Below, piece by piece: positions 35,291-47,575 of a DNA stretch of 64,000 nt. Within the stretch, counting starts at the first letter, position 1, and every line of letters starts with the position of its first letter. This DNA comes from Coenobita brevimanus. Taxonomy: Eukaryota > Arthropoda > Malacostraca > Decapoda > Coenobitidae. The notes below the pieces were generated by a model. It searched no databases and was not told the DNA's origin. It was given only the letters and a program-made list of their open reading frames with translations. The DNA is taken from the NCBI GenBank assembly GCA_032717465.1, contig CM064690.1, positions 11,276,093-11,340,092 on the forward strand. The letters run 5' to 3'. Both the position numbers and the translations under genes were made by a program.

Positions 35291-35602
35291 CCTTTTTATT
35301 GTACTATCGTTCGTGTTGCAGTTAACATCTGTCTTTTAGCACCCTTGTTTAGGCTGAAGTCTTACATACTTGATTAATACCGAAGAGTTTAGTAATATGT
35401 CTGTCCTGTTTTAATGTCCACATGTTTATTGTGCATATCACTCAAAAGTACAATCTACCTACCTACCCATCTATATTCAGCCGCCGTAATCCCTATTCAC
35501 AATCATGCTGCCCTTTCCCAAAGTCACAGTATCCTCATTAACATTTACCTCTCCACCCCATCCCTCCACTTCACTTCACTCTCCCTCTCCATCCACCCAT
35601 AA

Positions 35603-36860
35603 ACAAAGGTGGGGACACTGGCAAGCATGAGAGCCCGTCAGAGAGGAATGCAGGAAAAAGCTCCCAAAGGAAGCATAGCAGGGTAGACAAAACTGGCAAA
35701 CGAGGGAAAGGCGGCAGAGGCAGGGGAAGGTGCAATTGTTTGTGGTGAGGTCGGCTGCCCGGTGGTCTACGAGGCATTGCGGGACAGGAGCTGAGTAGAC
35801 GGCGTGGCACCGATGGAGGAGGCGCCGACGAACTCCGGATGGAAGGCCCCAAACAACTGGCGGTTGATGGCATTGTGGCCCCTAACCCAGCCCATCCTAT
35901 GCCTTTAGTTGCTGCTGGCAAGGTGGCGGAGTTCGTGGTGGACGAAAGTGCCAAGAGTCCTGCAGCTGCCTCTGTTACTGGCCTTGCAGGCCAGGTGGTG
36001 TGGGGCTCTCCCCACGCCCTTTCCCGTCGTCGGCGCCAGCACCAGCCTCCAGCTGTGGCTTCTGCTTCCGTCCCTTCCTTCTCTGCCTCCACCATCGTTA
36101 CTATGTGTGTGGAGGTTGCCAAGGCCTTCTCGGGGGGAGATTTGGCAGTTTTTGCCCAGTGCCTGCCTGACATTTTCAAGGCCAATGGGCTCCCTGCCAT
36201 CATAATCCCCAAGTCATTTTCCTACACACCCATGGTGCAGAGGAGGCCCAGGAGGAGGGCCCCATGTTGTCATTCTGGGCCCCCTGCGACCCCCACTTCT
36301 TTGGTCCCGAGGGCTGCAGCTGCAGCCCTCAACTCCCCCAACAAGGATCTGACTGTCAGGGCATGCTGTCTCCCGCCGGTCTACCTCGCAGCCCCTCCCC
36401 GCTGTGCCCATGGAAGTTGGGGACGATGAGCCCTCATCATCACCTGAGGTAGGAGTTCCCACCCCTTCTGTGTCTCCCATGGTGCCTCTGGATGTGCCTA
36501 CCCCTTCATCTGAGGCTCAAGCACTGGCGAGTCCCACACCCTCTGCTTTGGCTCGGCGACTCTCTTGGGGCAACTTTGCCTCCCTCCCCTGGTTTGGCCT
36601 CAAGAGCATGGAGCAGCAGTTGCGGTACTACGAGGACAAGGCACCTGAGGAGTGTGGGCAGGAGGAGTTCAGTAAGGGGGACTACCAGCGGGCCTTGCTT
36701 TCTTTCAAAGAGTTGCACCAGGGGTCCATTCAGGCTGTCACCGATCCCGAGGAGGTTAGAGTCCTGTCCTACACCCTCAGGATTATGCTTTCACACCTCA
36801 GTGGCACAGACTCTGCTTCTGACTCAGGTTCCAGCTCTTCTGCTTCATCTAAGGTCTAAC
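35603..36860 (+). mobile_element. Unrecognised GC-rich coding repeat, copy 2 (probable retroelement ORF)
   Basis: Two open stretches in different frames: 35839-36429 (TMCVEVAKAFSGGDLAVF near 36105) and 36404-36859. The second has an acidic Ser-rich start, then LARRLSWGNFASLPWFGLKS, EQQLRYYEDKAPEE, EEFSKGDYQRALLSFKELHQ and a Ser-rich end before a TAA stop at 36857-36859. The frame change near 36.4 kb splits what is one protein by comparison with copy 1 at 15420-16640. No nucleic-acid-binding knuckle or enzyme motif is seen. I cannot name the function. Confidence 0.55.
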
Positions 36861-37076
36861 CAGCCTTCGGCCATCAGCCTCATATCACGCCTCCCGTGTG
36901 AGTAAGCCCTCCATAGCCTGTATTTTGAGCTGAATATAAGAGTGTCCTTTTGTGTAACTGTCTTTATGTATTTGGGCACCTTTTGTTTATTTGAGGATTT
37001 GTACCTTTAGTTTATTTCAATGTCTTTTGTGTATTTGTTTTGTGTATTTGTCTTATACATAGACTCTATGGCTTAA

Positions 37077-38527
37077 CCTCTCCATGGCCGCCGGCGTCGA
37101 ATGACGTTTAGCCGATCAATGGCCACCGGCGTCATTTGAGCGCAGCCTATAAAAAACTGCAAAAATTTTTGGGAAGTGAACGAACGTTCTGAACACCTTC
37201 ACACTGACCTACACTATACTCCCATACACCTCATCAAGCAGTTCAAAGCCTGCTGCTGTGATGAGTAGATTTTCAATTTTTTCGCTCCTAGCCATGCCTA
37301 AACAAGCACAACTACACCCATTATCTCGACCCAGGCAGAATATATCATCTTTGTCCTCTCTTGCAAAACACACACAACCACCTGTTTAAGATTATGAAGT
37401 AATACAGGCACATACAAAAAAGACATGATATTAAGTAAAAAATACATTTTTGTCTTGGTATCTTTACCTATTTGCTCAGGTTTGCTGTAATGGTTTGAAT
37501 CATTTGATGCAATGCAACTTGTAGAAAACTGTGAAAACCTTCGGGAAGTGAACGAAAATCTGAGACATAAGACTGACCTTGACTTCACCCTCTCACACAT
37601 CAGCTGTCAGTTCACCACTTGCTGTCATGATGAGTGGATGAACGATTTTTTCGCTCGTGGCCATGCCTAAAAACACACAGTTACACCTATTATCTCGACC
37701 CAGACAGAAGATACAATCTTTTTCCTCCCTCGCAAAACACGTACAATCACCCTGTTTACGAGACAGCAATATATATTGCGAAATGAGAGAGAAAGATGAA
37801 CATGTTATTACGGAAAAAATACGTTTTCCCCCGTCTGTAAACTTGTTTATTTCTGCTTTGTATTTGTATTCGTAATAATTAGACTTCTGAAACTTCATTA
37901 CGATTCTATTTTTAGCCAGGCTCGTGGTGTGGGAGCTCGAAGTTGCGACTCAACTTCCACATTGCTAATCGGATCTGACCCTCCACTTTATTCTCCTGTA
38001 GCAGAGTCTAACCATGGAGGACGTGCAGGTTTCTCATTTAGGACCGAAAATTCAACTCTTGCTCCCTTTTCCAAGCATGGGAAGAACGATAACGTAAAAA
38101 ATATCTCAAAACTACCATAAACATATATAAAAAAAAGTGAAAAAGTATTCATAAAATTTTTTTTTTCCAGCCGTTCCTAACAGATTATGTACTGAAATCA
38201 TTCGATATCATCATATCCCATATATGCAAAACATTTCAGCACCATTAGTATTGTTTTGGGAGGTAAAAAAAAAAATAACAACACCTGCCCAGTTGCGTTG
38301 CGGCAGTGTCCCTCGGCGGCATATCGGTTGCCGATATTTCTGCAACTTCCGCGCTCCATTGCAAGCCACTAAATACGTCTAGGAAGCTGGGATTAGCACT
38401 GTTAAGTGCATCTGAACTTTCTCTTCAATATGGCAAGAAAAAAAAATCGATTTTCGAAACTTTAAAAAATGGCCCCAGTGTCGGCCAGGCATGCACGGAA
38501 ATTTACGGGCCTTCGGCCACGGAGGGG
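37077..38527. mobile_element. TTAA-flanked element with internal 370-bp duplication (1451 bp)
   Basis: TTAA at 37073-37076 and 38528-38531. The left end CCTCTCCATGGCCG matches the inverted right end CCCCTCCGTGGCCG (2 mismatches in 14). Inside, 37150-37385 is repeated in diverged form at 37525-37755, offset about 370 bases (shared GGGAAGTGAACGAA, TTATCTCGACCCA and TTGCAAAACAC-type blocks). On the minus strand both repeats encode a similar short segment (CFAREEKDCIFCLGRDN and relatives). No full transposase. Confidence 0.8.
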
Positions 38528-38675
38528 TTAATGGCCACATATGGCCAGTAGCCATTAATTCAAGAAAAAAAAGAAGTTGGTGGTAGGCAGGCAGCACGAT
38601 GGTGGAGGAGGGCAGGGCGGGACGTACAGAGGTGGAAAGAAACGCGGTGCAGATGAAGACAGCGCCGACGAAGAA

Positions 38676-38902
38676 CTATCTATCTATCTATCTATCTATT
38701 GCCAGACGCCTCAATCCCGTTTGGGGTGGCCACAAACAAATCGCCTCCAAGTCGCCCTGTCCCCCGCCATTTCACTGCCCTGCTCCCAACTCACACCCCC
38801 CTCTCTCATATACCTCTCCACCCCATCCCTCCATCTCATCCTCGGTCTCCCCCTCCCTCTTCCACCCTCCACCTCACTCACATACACTCTCTTCGTCAAT
38901 CT
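38676..38902 (-). mobile_element. RTE 3' end, nearly identical to the 7048-8254 copy
   Basis: A CTAT tail (38676-38700) followed by TGCCAGACGCCTCAATCCCG and about 200 bases that mirror 8033-8250 almost base for base, including the C-terminal coding region. Severe 5' truncation. The close match suggests recent activity of this subfamily. Confidence 0.85.
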
Positions 38903-39989
38903 GCAGATGGAAAAACGCCCCGACGCTGCCCTCAACCCCCTTGCCCCTGGTGGAGAGGGCGATGTGACCTCGTCCAGCTCTCCAGCAGCAGCAGGTGGAA
39001 GCACGGAGGGGAGGCCTGGTCCTGGTCATCACAGATGGCACAACCCCTGTCCAGGTGGTCGTGGAGGGAGGGTCGTCGGCCGGGTAGTATAGAGCGGAGG
39101 AGCCTCAACCTCCTGATGGGCAGACTAGAGCACCCCCTCAGAAAGGACAGGCCTGTCTCTCGGCTGGTACGGCTGCTTTGGAGAGCTGGTCCCGCCGGAA
39201 GGTGTTAGCACTACGGGAGATGGACTGCGAGTCTCCATCCATCTCTTATCACCCTCTGATATACCTCCACTCCGTCCCTTCACCTCACTCTTGGCTGCCC
39301 TCTCCCCTTTCTTCCAACTCACACCACCTTCAATTGCATATCTCTCCATCCCATTTTTTGGATCACTCCTGTCTCCACCCTGTTACTCACACCAACCTAA
39401 GATAAAAAGTGTATTGTGAAAATGAAATTAAAAACAATTATTACTTAGCATGAGAGAAAAAAGTCTTTTGTCTCGAACTGGAACTTTTTGAACCCTCGAA
39501 GCTCCGAATCCCATCAGTCACCCTCTTCCCGCTAGAGGGGGGAAGACTTAGAAGCTGTGAGTATATTTCGTTACTGATAATAGTAAATAGCTTCCCTCTT
39601 TTTCTGAGGTATAGAAAGGTAAGCCAGGATATTGTTCATTAGTCCGTTGATAGCTACGAGTTCTTTCAGCTGTGCTAAATCGTCTGTAATAGTTCGAATG
39701 AGCAACGGAGAGCTGTGGTGATGGTGAGGATGTGCTGGAAAGTGTTAGAAGTGCCCTGAGATGATTTGGTCTCTGGGAGAGTGAACAATAAGAGATCACC
39801 TATAATTCTTCCACCTTAACTTAGTCCAGATTTTCGTCCTTTTGTAGCTTATTTCACGTAGCTCAGTGGCAGGAAAAGAGTATGGTTCCAAATTCCTGCC
39901 ATAATAATATTGGTTAGCATCATAATCTAGCATTCTTATTGGTACATCTCGGTACAAAAAACTATGACGACAGTATTAGGCCGAGTTAA

Positions 39990-40190
39990 AGTGAACGGAG
40001 TATAGGAGTGTGAATGTGACTGAGGTGGAGGTGGAGAATGGTACTGGGACACCGAGAATAAAGTGGAGGGATGCGATGGAGCGGTATATGAACAATGGTG
40101 ATGTCACGTGGAGGGAGGGCAGTCTGATGATGGACGACAGGGTAACATGGAGGAAATTTTTTGTGACCACCCCTTTCGGTTGTTGTTATA
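39990..40190 (+). mobile_element. Decayed RTE 3' end in the left arm
   Basis: Carries the C-terminal GRPR-like coding block (ACACCGAGAATAAAGTGG, ATGGAGCGGTATATGAAC) and the GTAACATGGAGGAAATTTTT end. Its partner on the opposite strand of the right arm is 53990-54235, so it predates the palindrome. Confidence 0.7.
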
Positions 40191-40807
40191 GTTGCAAGTA
40201 AAATGACCTGGATGTATATGTGAGTCAGTCGATTGGTTTCCTCTCTCTCTGCTAGGTCTTTTCTCCGTTTAACGTAATCCGGGAGCTATAGCTTGAATCT
40301 GCATCTTTATCTCACTTCTGTGTAGGACTGGACCTTCTACTCGGAGGAAGAGTAATAACTAGAATTAAACCTACCCCATGATGACGAAGTACGAAGGGGA
40401 AAGAGGTGTGTGTTGGAAAAGAGATGCATGAGAAAATGCAAAACCGTGTAGACGAATGAGACCCAGAATTAGCTCTTCCCCATGCTGGAGAAGTATTAGC
40501 AGAGGAGAGGTGTTTGTAGGATCGGTGTTCGATAAAGAAGTGGAAAACTGTGTAGTTGGAGGAGAGTGATAAGCAGAATTAGCTCTTCCACATGCTAACA
40601 AAGTTCGACTGCCAAAGGTGTGAGTATGTAGGAAAAGTCATTGTGTAATTGGAAATATTGCAAAGTATTGGTTATTTTTACTTGTTTACTTAGATACAAT
40701 ACATTATGGAGATGGCTTGTGTAATATCCTACAGCCCACCTCAACAGATACTCACACCTACACATAAACAGTCGCAACTCCGTACAGACAGCCTGCACAT
40801 ACCCACT

Positions 40808-40808
<1 letters not shown>

Positions 40809-40842
<34 letters not shown>
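40809..40842. repeat. (AC)n microsatellite
   Basis: Perfect AC run. The right-arm counterpart is the longer (GT)n at 53303-53377. Confidence 0.95.
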
Positions 40843-40844
<2 letters not shown>

Positions 40845-41111
40845 CTACTGCTATAGTATATTAGATATACACGCCACAAAACTTAACACTAGGGAAACAA
40901 GATCGTACTACCCAAATCTTTCCCTTCCTACACTTTTAATTAGTTCTGATCAAGAATTTTTAACCAGAAGTATTATACCTCCACTGTGTCCTCCATCCCG
41001 TGAAGGATTAGAACAGATGGTGAATCTGGTGCACTAATACTTTTGTTTGTCAGTTTCTGGCAACCTTATTATGTGAAATGTTAACAAAAACTTTTCAGCT
41101 TATCTCACAAT

Positions 41112-41505
<394 letters not shown>

Positions 41506-41759
41506 AACAGTCGTACTAGTAGTAGTAGTAATAGTTTACGGACAAAAAAATGCATTTTAATTATTTACATACACGTACAGTATACCTGGCACTATGTGCA
41601 AATCGATGTTATTTACGAGTACTGTATATGTATAGTGTCATCCATCCATACACCCATCATCCAGTCCTGTGTTGCCCCCATGAGGAGCGTAGGAGACCGG
41701 GGCTAGGCAAGTTGGTTCTGACATTTAAGATGATAGTGACCAGCCTCACTCGTCCCCGA

Positions 41760-42535
41760 CAGTGTTGCCACTGGGGAAAATGAGAAAATCCAAGATGACC
41801 TTGCCAAAAACTCCAAGATTACACACAAAAAATCAAGGTGTCTATAGACATAGACTAATACCTACCATTCTGAAATTTTAAGGGAAAAAATGATGTACTG
41901 TCTCACCTGTGATTCAATATACATCAGTGTAGAAAGACTTGGATAGGGTTGTCCTCAGAGTCACTTCATATAATAGTCACTCACTTCATAATTAGCAGCA
42001 TGTTGATTATTTGACGCTATGTAGGCTAGCAAATTAATCAAAGAGAGCAGACAATCCACCGTCTCCATCCTTTGTATCATCATACATGTGGAAAAATCCG
42101 TTTAGTAAAGAATCATACTGATTCATTACCAAACAGGTTTTTCATTACCAAATTGGCCCAGATATGGATATGAAAAATACCAGATGGCAACCCTGTCTCT
42201 TCCCTGCTCGTCCCGTCCTTGCTGGTCGTGATTGATTCAGGACTAATGCCATTATATTATTTTTATTGATATTATAATCCAGCATAAATATTGCTTCCTT
42301 ATTAAGGATTAAACTTCTAATAATCTATATTATTGAAAATTTATATTATTATTTACTGCGTTCTACATATGTTTTATAAGTTTTGTTATTATTATGCCAT
42401 GTTATAAGATTTGTTAAATTATTTGTGCTTAAAAACTCCAAGATTTATTGGATTTCAAATGAAAAACTCCAAGACTCCAAAATAGAGGCAAAAAACCCAA
42501 GATCTAGTAGAAAAACCCAAGGAGTGGCAATGCTG
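41760..42535. mobile_element. hAT-like non-autonomous element, 8-bp target duplication (776 bp)
   Basis: GTCCCCGA at 41752-41759 and 42536-42543. Terminal inverted repeats CAGTGTTGCCACT (left) and CAGCATTGCCACT (right, inverted). Eight-base duplication and CAG..TTGCC ends fit hAT. Related segments at 53030-53060 and 55990-56030 lack the insert. No transposase ORF. Confidence 0.85.
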
Positions 42536-43321
42536 GTCCCCGAGTAGCATTACTTAAGCAATAATCCCCAACCACCCCATGGATATAAACCTACACAGGT
42601 TGAATTCGATTGGAGCGCCTTAATTACCCACTAAATCACCATTTGCCATAATTTGGTTATATGGTTACCACCCAGCGAAATAAATGGCTTCCTGGTCATA
42701 CGAGAATCCATTTGGCTTGTCACTTAGTGTAGAGTCACCCATAGGCAGAAGGAAGAGGAAAGAATGAAGGAAAGACAGAGGAGGGAGTATAATGTCACTC
42801 GTAGGCAGAAGGAAGAGGAAAGAATGAAGGAAAGAAAGACAGAAGAGGAAGGAAGAGAGGAAAGGGACGACACCCAAAGCAATACTACATCGAGTGAGTG
42901 GATGGTGGGCGCCCCCACCTACCACCTTATAGAAAAGCACTGCATACACATTTTTGACTAGCAGACTGATATTACAAAGAGGGTGCTGCACTTTTGAACA
43001 TGAGGAATCCATTTTTTTTTTTTTAATATACACGTACAATATTTTTATATCCTGTTCGTAATGTACTTTCCATAGACTGTTGAGCCCCACACTGTTGTAA
43101 AACATACGCACATAGGCTTAACGTGTGCACATAAATATACGTACACTAAATGTGCATTCAAGTGTACACATAACACACACACATATATTTACAAAAATAT
43201 ATAGTATACCTTCAGAGACAAATATACTCTAATACTGTACTTGGAAAATAATACAACGAAGTGCAACAAACCAACAGAGGTATACTTTGAGTGTATTCTA
43301 CTCGTATATACATAGGACACT

Positions 43322-43358
<37 letters not shown>

Positions 43359-43360
43359 TC
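43322..43360. repeat. (ATC)n microsatellite
   Basis: A trinucleotide run next to an RTE-like 3' end (TCTCCAGTCCTCCTCTCCCA). Right-arm partner is (GAT)n near 51495-51515. Confidence 0.85.
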
Positions 43361-43854
43361 TCCAGTCCTCCTCTCCCATTCCATGGTGGGTTTACTCTCG
43401 TTTAAACCTTTTCATGTAAGAACAGAAAACTCTTAAAATGCACTTGACAAATACAAATCAGCATTAGTAATTAATAAGAATACCATAACATACTTTCACG
43501 TCAAAAGATTTGATTTTGTTACAAACTATTATAAAAGCTGAATTGTCACCTTAATACTTAACCATATAAACGAAAAATTTTGTAAGTTTACATAAAGTTA
43601 CACCGATGATGAGCAGTGTCCCACCTTCCCTCATTCGCATTTATATTTTTCATGCTTGACCTTGCACCCCTGTCCATAATATAATAACCTTCATGCACCA
43701 CACCAGACAACTGTTCAGCTTGTGTGGGTGGCATGAATGTCATCATTTCGTGTGTGCATTTACCAAAGTCCACTTATGTATGAGACATTCCCCTCAGAAG
43801 GTGAGTAGCAACTGGGTTTTGGTTTGACTGACCTAAATTTAAAGCTTTCCCCAA

Positions 43855-44275
43855 AAGCAATGGTGCAGGTATACATACACAGTCAGTTACATTTACAGGA
43901 AGTAGTGCAGTTATACGTACACGGTCAGTTACATTTACTTCTACTGCAAGTGGTGCAGGTATACATACACGGTGTTATATTTGTTTCTATAGCAAGTGGT
44001 GCAGGTATAAATACTTGTACACGGTCTGTTATATCTACTTCTACAGCAAGTGTTGCAAGTATATGAGTACTTACACGGACAGTTATACCGACTTTACAGC
44101 AAGTGTTTCAAGTATGCATGCACGGTGAGTTACATCTATTACTACAGCGAGTGGTGTAGGTATACACACATGGTCAGTTACATTTATTTCTACAGCAAAT
44201 GGAGCAGATATACACACACAGTTATTTGCATCTACTTCCACAGCATTGGTGCACGATCAGATCCCTCATAACCCT
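43855..44275 (+). repeat. Minisatellite, 40-50 bp units, about nine copies (left arm)
   Basis: Units share GTGCAGGTATACATACAC, GGTCAGTTACAT and a CTACAGCAAGTG block. The right arm holds the same array on the opposite strand at 50060-50960, expanded to about twenty units. Confidence 0.85.
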
Positions 44276-44289
44276 GGTTCACTTCCAGT

Positions 44290-44480
44290 TCCTTAATCTA
44301 CTTATCTATTTATCTATCTGTTTATCTAGCTACCTATCTGTCTCATCAGTCAATCAGTCTGTCAAACTGTCAGACAATCAGTCAGTCTGTGTCTATCTGT
44401 CTAACTGTCAGTAAATCAGTCTGTCTCTTTCACTCCCTATTAATCATTCAGTCAATGAACCAATCTACCTATTTATCTGT
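44290..44480. repeat. Degenerate CTAT / CTGT / CAGT tetranucleotide tract
   Basis: Imperfect TATCTATCTGT and CAGTCAATCAGTCTGTC units. Private to the left arm. Confidence 0.75.
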
Positions 44481-44564
44481 GTATCTAACCCCGCAGTCGA
44501 ACATTAGTGACAGATGTTACTGCAACAAACAAGACTCACCTTCATCAGAAAGAGCAGAAGTGAT

Positions 44565-44800
44565 GGCTAGTTGCCTTTCTGGGTGGCTTTCTTCTTGGTT
44601 TTTCACCTGGCTGGCTTCTGTTTTTTTTTTTTTTTTCCTGGCTCTCCTCGTGGTTGGCTTTTTGATGGTTTTCTGACTGGCTTTCTGCTGGCTTTCTGAG
44701 TGGTCGACTTTCTGTTTGGCTGGCTTTCTGGCTGGGTTGCTTTCTGGGTGGTTTTCTGAGAGACTCCCTTCCTGGTTTTCTGGCTGGTTGGCAGTGGATT
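44565..44800. repeat. Degenerate TGGCTTTCT minisatellite
   Basis: Imperfect units such as GGGTGGCTTTCT and GGCTGGCTTTCTG recur throughout. Confidence 0.75.
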
Positions 44801-45043
44801 TCTTGGATTTCCGTCAGTCTATCTGTCAACATGCAATCATCTTCATCATCATCATTATCATCATAATCAACAACAACAACATATGAATCGCCATCAGTCA
44901 TCATCATCATCATACTTATCACCTCCATCATTGTCATCATTTTAATCCAATCATTAGAGCCATTATCATTATCATCATCATCATCATTGTATGATTTGTC
45001 CTTGCGATCACTAGAAGACTTTCTTCAGCTCAGGAAAGACTTT

Positions 45044-45080
45044 TGTATTGAAGGGGTTAGGTGGAGCTCTCCTTAACCCC
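45044..45080. repeat. Small inverted repeat GAAGGGGTTAGG / CCTTAACCCCTTC
   Basis: Twelve bases inverted across a 9-base loop with one extra T. The sequence resembles TTAA-element ends (GGGGTTAG and TTAACCCC) placed head to head. Confidence 0.5.
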
Positions 45081-45129
45081 TTCACTACAAGAGTTGGCCC
45101 AGCATCTAAGGAAAATTGTCCGGAGATAA

Positions 45130-45272
45130 TGGGAATTAAGTAGAAGAAGACAAGGAGAGGTATATGAGTGAGGATGGTGTCAGCTGGAGGAAGGGCGGCC
45201 TGATGACAGAGCACAGGGTGACATGAAGGCGATTTGTTTGTGACCATCCTTTACGGGATTATGGCATCTGAT

Positions 45273-45302
<30 letters not shown>
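45130..45302 (+). mobile_element. RTE 3' end followed by (GA)n
   Basis: Contains AGGTATATGAGTGAGGATGG, GGCGATTTGTTTGTGACCAT and GGGATTATGGCATCTGAT as in the other RTE ends, then (GA)n at 45274-45302 in place of the (TAGA)n tail. Confidence 0.75.
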
Positions 45303-45306
<4 letters not shown>

Positions 45307-45354
45307 TGGTACTGAATGGAATCAATGTTGCAGTTATACTTCCGTCAGTCCATA

Positions 45355-45670
45355 AATCAATTTATTTTTTAGTTGCTCAACGATCAGTCAGCAAATAAAT
45401 CAGTCACTCGGTCAGTCAGTGGGAGAGTTAGTTTGTCCGTTTATGAGTTAGTCAGTACAGGTATCAGTCAGTTTCTCCGTTAATATATCAGTCAAAGAGT
45501 CAGTCATTCAATTAGTCAATCAGTCTGTTCGTTAATAAATAATTCAGTCAGTCTGTAAGTCAGTCAGTCAATGTGTTCGTTGGTAATTAAATCATCAGTC
45601 AGTCGACGTATCACTCACTCACTCAGACAATCAGTAAGTCAGTCAGTCACGCGTAATATCGGTCAGTCAG
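45355..45670. repeat. Degenerate CAGT tetranucleotide tract
   Basis: About 300 bases of imperfect CAGTCAGT units with interruptions. Confidence 0.8.
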
Positions 45671-45720
45671 TTTTGTGGCTGTGTGATCTGTTACTGAGTG
45701 CGCGTGCGAGGGCGCTCATG

Positions 45721-45953
<233 letters not shown>

Positions 45954-46329
45954 ATAGCTTTTCCAGGATTACCGGTTCCTGTGGACTCTGTGGGTTTACA
46001 TATCCAATAGACAAATCCCTAAAGGTATAGTGCTTTAGTGTACAGCAGGCCTATTCTTAACTGAAGGTGATTTAAGTTCATAATCAAGATGGTTTAATAT
46101 CTCGACCTCCCTGTCAAATTTTTTACTAGTAAGTTGGTTCATGCGCTCGGAAGTGACAGGTTACCCTGGAAGCGGTGACGTTATTGGTCTTTCCTGGCAG
46201 TGGTACAATTACAGTAAACGGAACGTGGAACGGAAACTATAATAACGCATGGCTACGACCGTCCAGATGCTGTGGAGGCCCCTTTCACACACTCCGATAA
46301 ATAAGCTCATAAACGAACAGCTAAAGAGG

Positions 46330-47566
46330 CTCTGACAACAATTATTCATGACAATAAAGAACAGCCAGTCAATGCCGTGCTACTGAATGAAACGCGGCGC
46401 CTGTGAGATGAAGTTGCACAATTCAAGTCGGTAAATGCAGAAGTGAAGTTTGGAATAAATGAAGTAGTAAAGGTGCTGGGAGGAATGAAAAAAGTGTTTA
46501 GATGTCGTTCGCTTAGAATGGATGTAAAGAGAAGGCTGTATGAGGGTGTTGTGGTACCGACTGCGTTATATGGGGCTGAAACATGGAATATGGGTGTAGC
46601 AGAGAGGAAAAGTTTGAATGTAATAGAGATGAGGTGTCTGAGGAGTATGTGTGGAGTGACGCGTATGGATCGAGTGCGAAATGATGAAGTGCGAAGAAGA
46701 ACTGGAGTTGTTCGGGAGATGGCTGGTAGAGTTGAGCAGAGGGTGTTGCGATGGTTTGGGCATATGGAGAGAATGGATAATGAGCGATTGGTGAAAAAGA
46801 TAACTAGATCTGATGTGAGAGGTGTAAGGCTGAGAGGAAGACCACGAATAGGATGGATGGACAGTGTGAAGAGAGCGCTGGATGCGAGAGGGATGTCTGT
46901 TGAGCATGGAAGAGTGGCTGTGCGTGACAGAAATAAATGGAGAGAAATTGTGAATGAATAAGTGATGACGCAGCCCTGAGGGGATATTCTTCCGCATTTG
47001 GTCTGATCAGCTAGTCAGGTTAGGTGCGGGTAAGGGGATGGGTCTGTTATGATGTGGCAGGGGTAAACCAGCTCTGCTGTCGGGCCCTGCTGCGGATGTC
47101 ACTGATTGCATTGCGCAGTTGACCCTTGTGCGGTGCGGTGTGGTGAGGATCTGTCCGTTCTCCCCTTTGGGGCTAAGATGCGAATGAATGTGTTTGAATG
47201 GATGAGTAAATGGGGAGTGTGTCGTCCTGTCTCGGCTACCTCCCTTTCCTTGGGGGAAGCAGCCTAGGTATATAGATAGATAGATAGAAAAATGAAGTGA
47301 AAAAATTTCGTCACAACTGAATGATGCTTACAAGATAATCAATCACCAACTAATATTCCTGGCAGCACTGGACGTTCGGAAAGGAAGGAAGAACTTCATC
47401 ATATATGAAATGAAAGAAGACAACTCATTAGGTGAAGACGTTGCCAAGGTTATGACGGTGCTCGAGGCGGCTGGGTTATCAGACACCTTAGATCCTGCTG
47501 CATGGGAGATGAGAAGCCTAGAACTGCCTAACGACCCTGCGAATCGGCCATTTTGAATCACAATTT
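46330..47566 (+). pseudogene. Possible retroelement ORF1 remnant split by RTE-4
   Basis: Left of RTE-4 the plus strand reads KEQPVNAVLLNETRRL, a stop, then DEVAQFKSVNAEVK. Right of it QLNDAYKIINHQLIFLAALD, then RKGRKNFIIYEMKEDNS, GEDVAKVMTVLEAAGLSDTL and a stop at 47554-47556. A helical, coiled-coil-like segment followed by an RRM-like segment (strand KNFIIYEM) recalls LINE-type ORF1 proteins. Family not established. It is broken by a stop, a one-base shift and the insertion. Confidence 0.4.
46448..47293 (+). mobile_element. RTE-4: 5'-truncated RTE-clade LINE, 8-bp target duplication
   Basis: GAAGTGAA at 46440-46447 and 47294-47301 flanks an 846-bp insertion ending in (TAGA)n. It encodes an uninterrupted 173-codon C-terminal RT/tail segment to the TAA at 46959-46961: RRLYEGVVVPTALYGAETWN, MRCLRSMCGVTRMDRVRNDE, LRWFGHMERMDNERL, RLRGRPRIGWMD. 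The 3' UTR is about 330 bases. It is a distinct RTE subfamily from RTE-1, and the intact short frame suggests a relatively recent insertion. Confidence 0.88.
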
Positions 47567-47575
47567 ACAGCCAGG

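Larger units (their letters stand above)
35596..39231 (+). mobile_element. Composite insertion private to the left arm, 10-bp target duplication
   Basis: TCTCCATCCA occurs at 35586-35595 and 39232-39241. The right arm (about 58840) has the site once and without insert. Inside are the unrecognised coding repeat copy 2 (35603-36860), the TTAA element (37077-38527), an RTE 3' end (38676-38902) and a further GC-rich coding-like end (38903-39231). A 10-bp duplication fits target-primed insertion of a retroelement that later received the other two. Confidence 0.75.
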
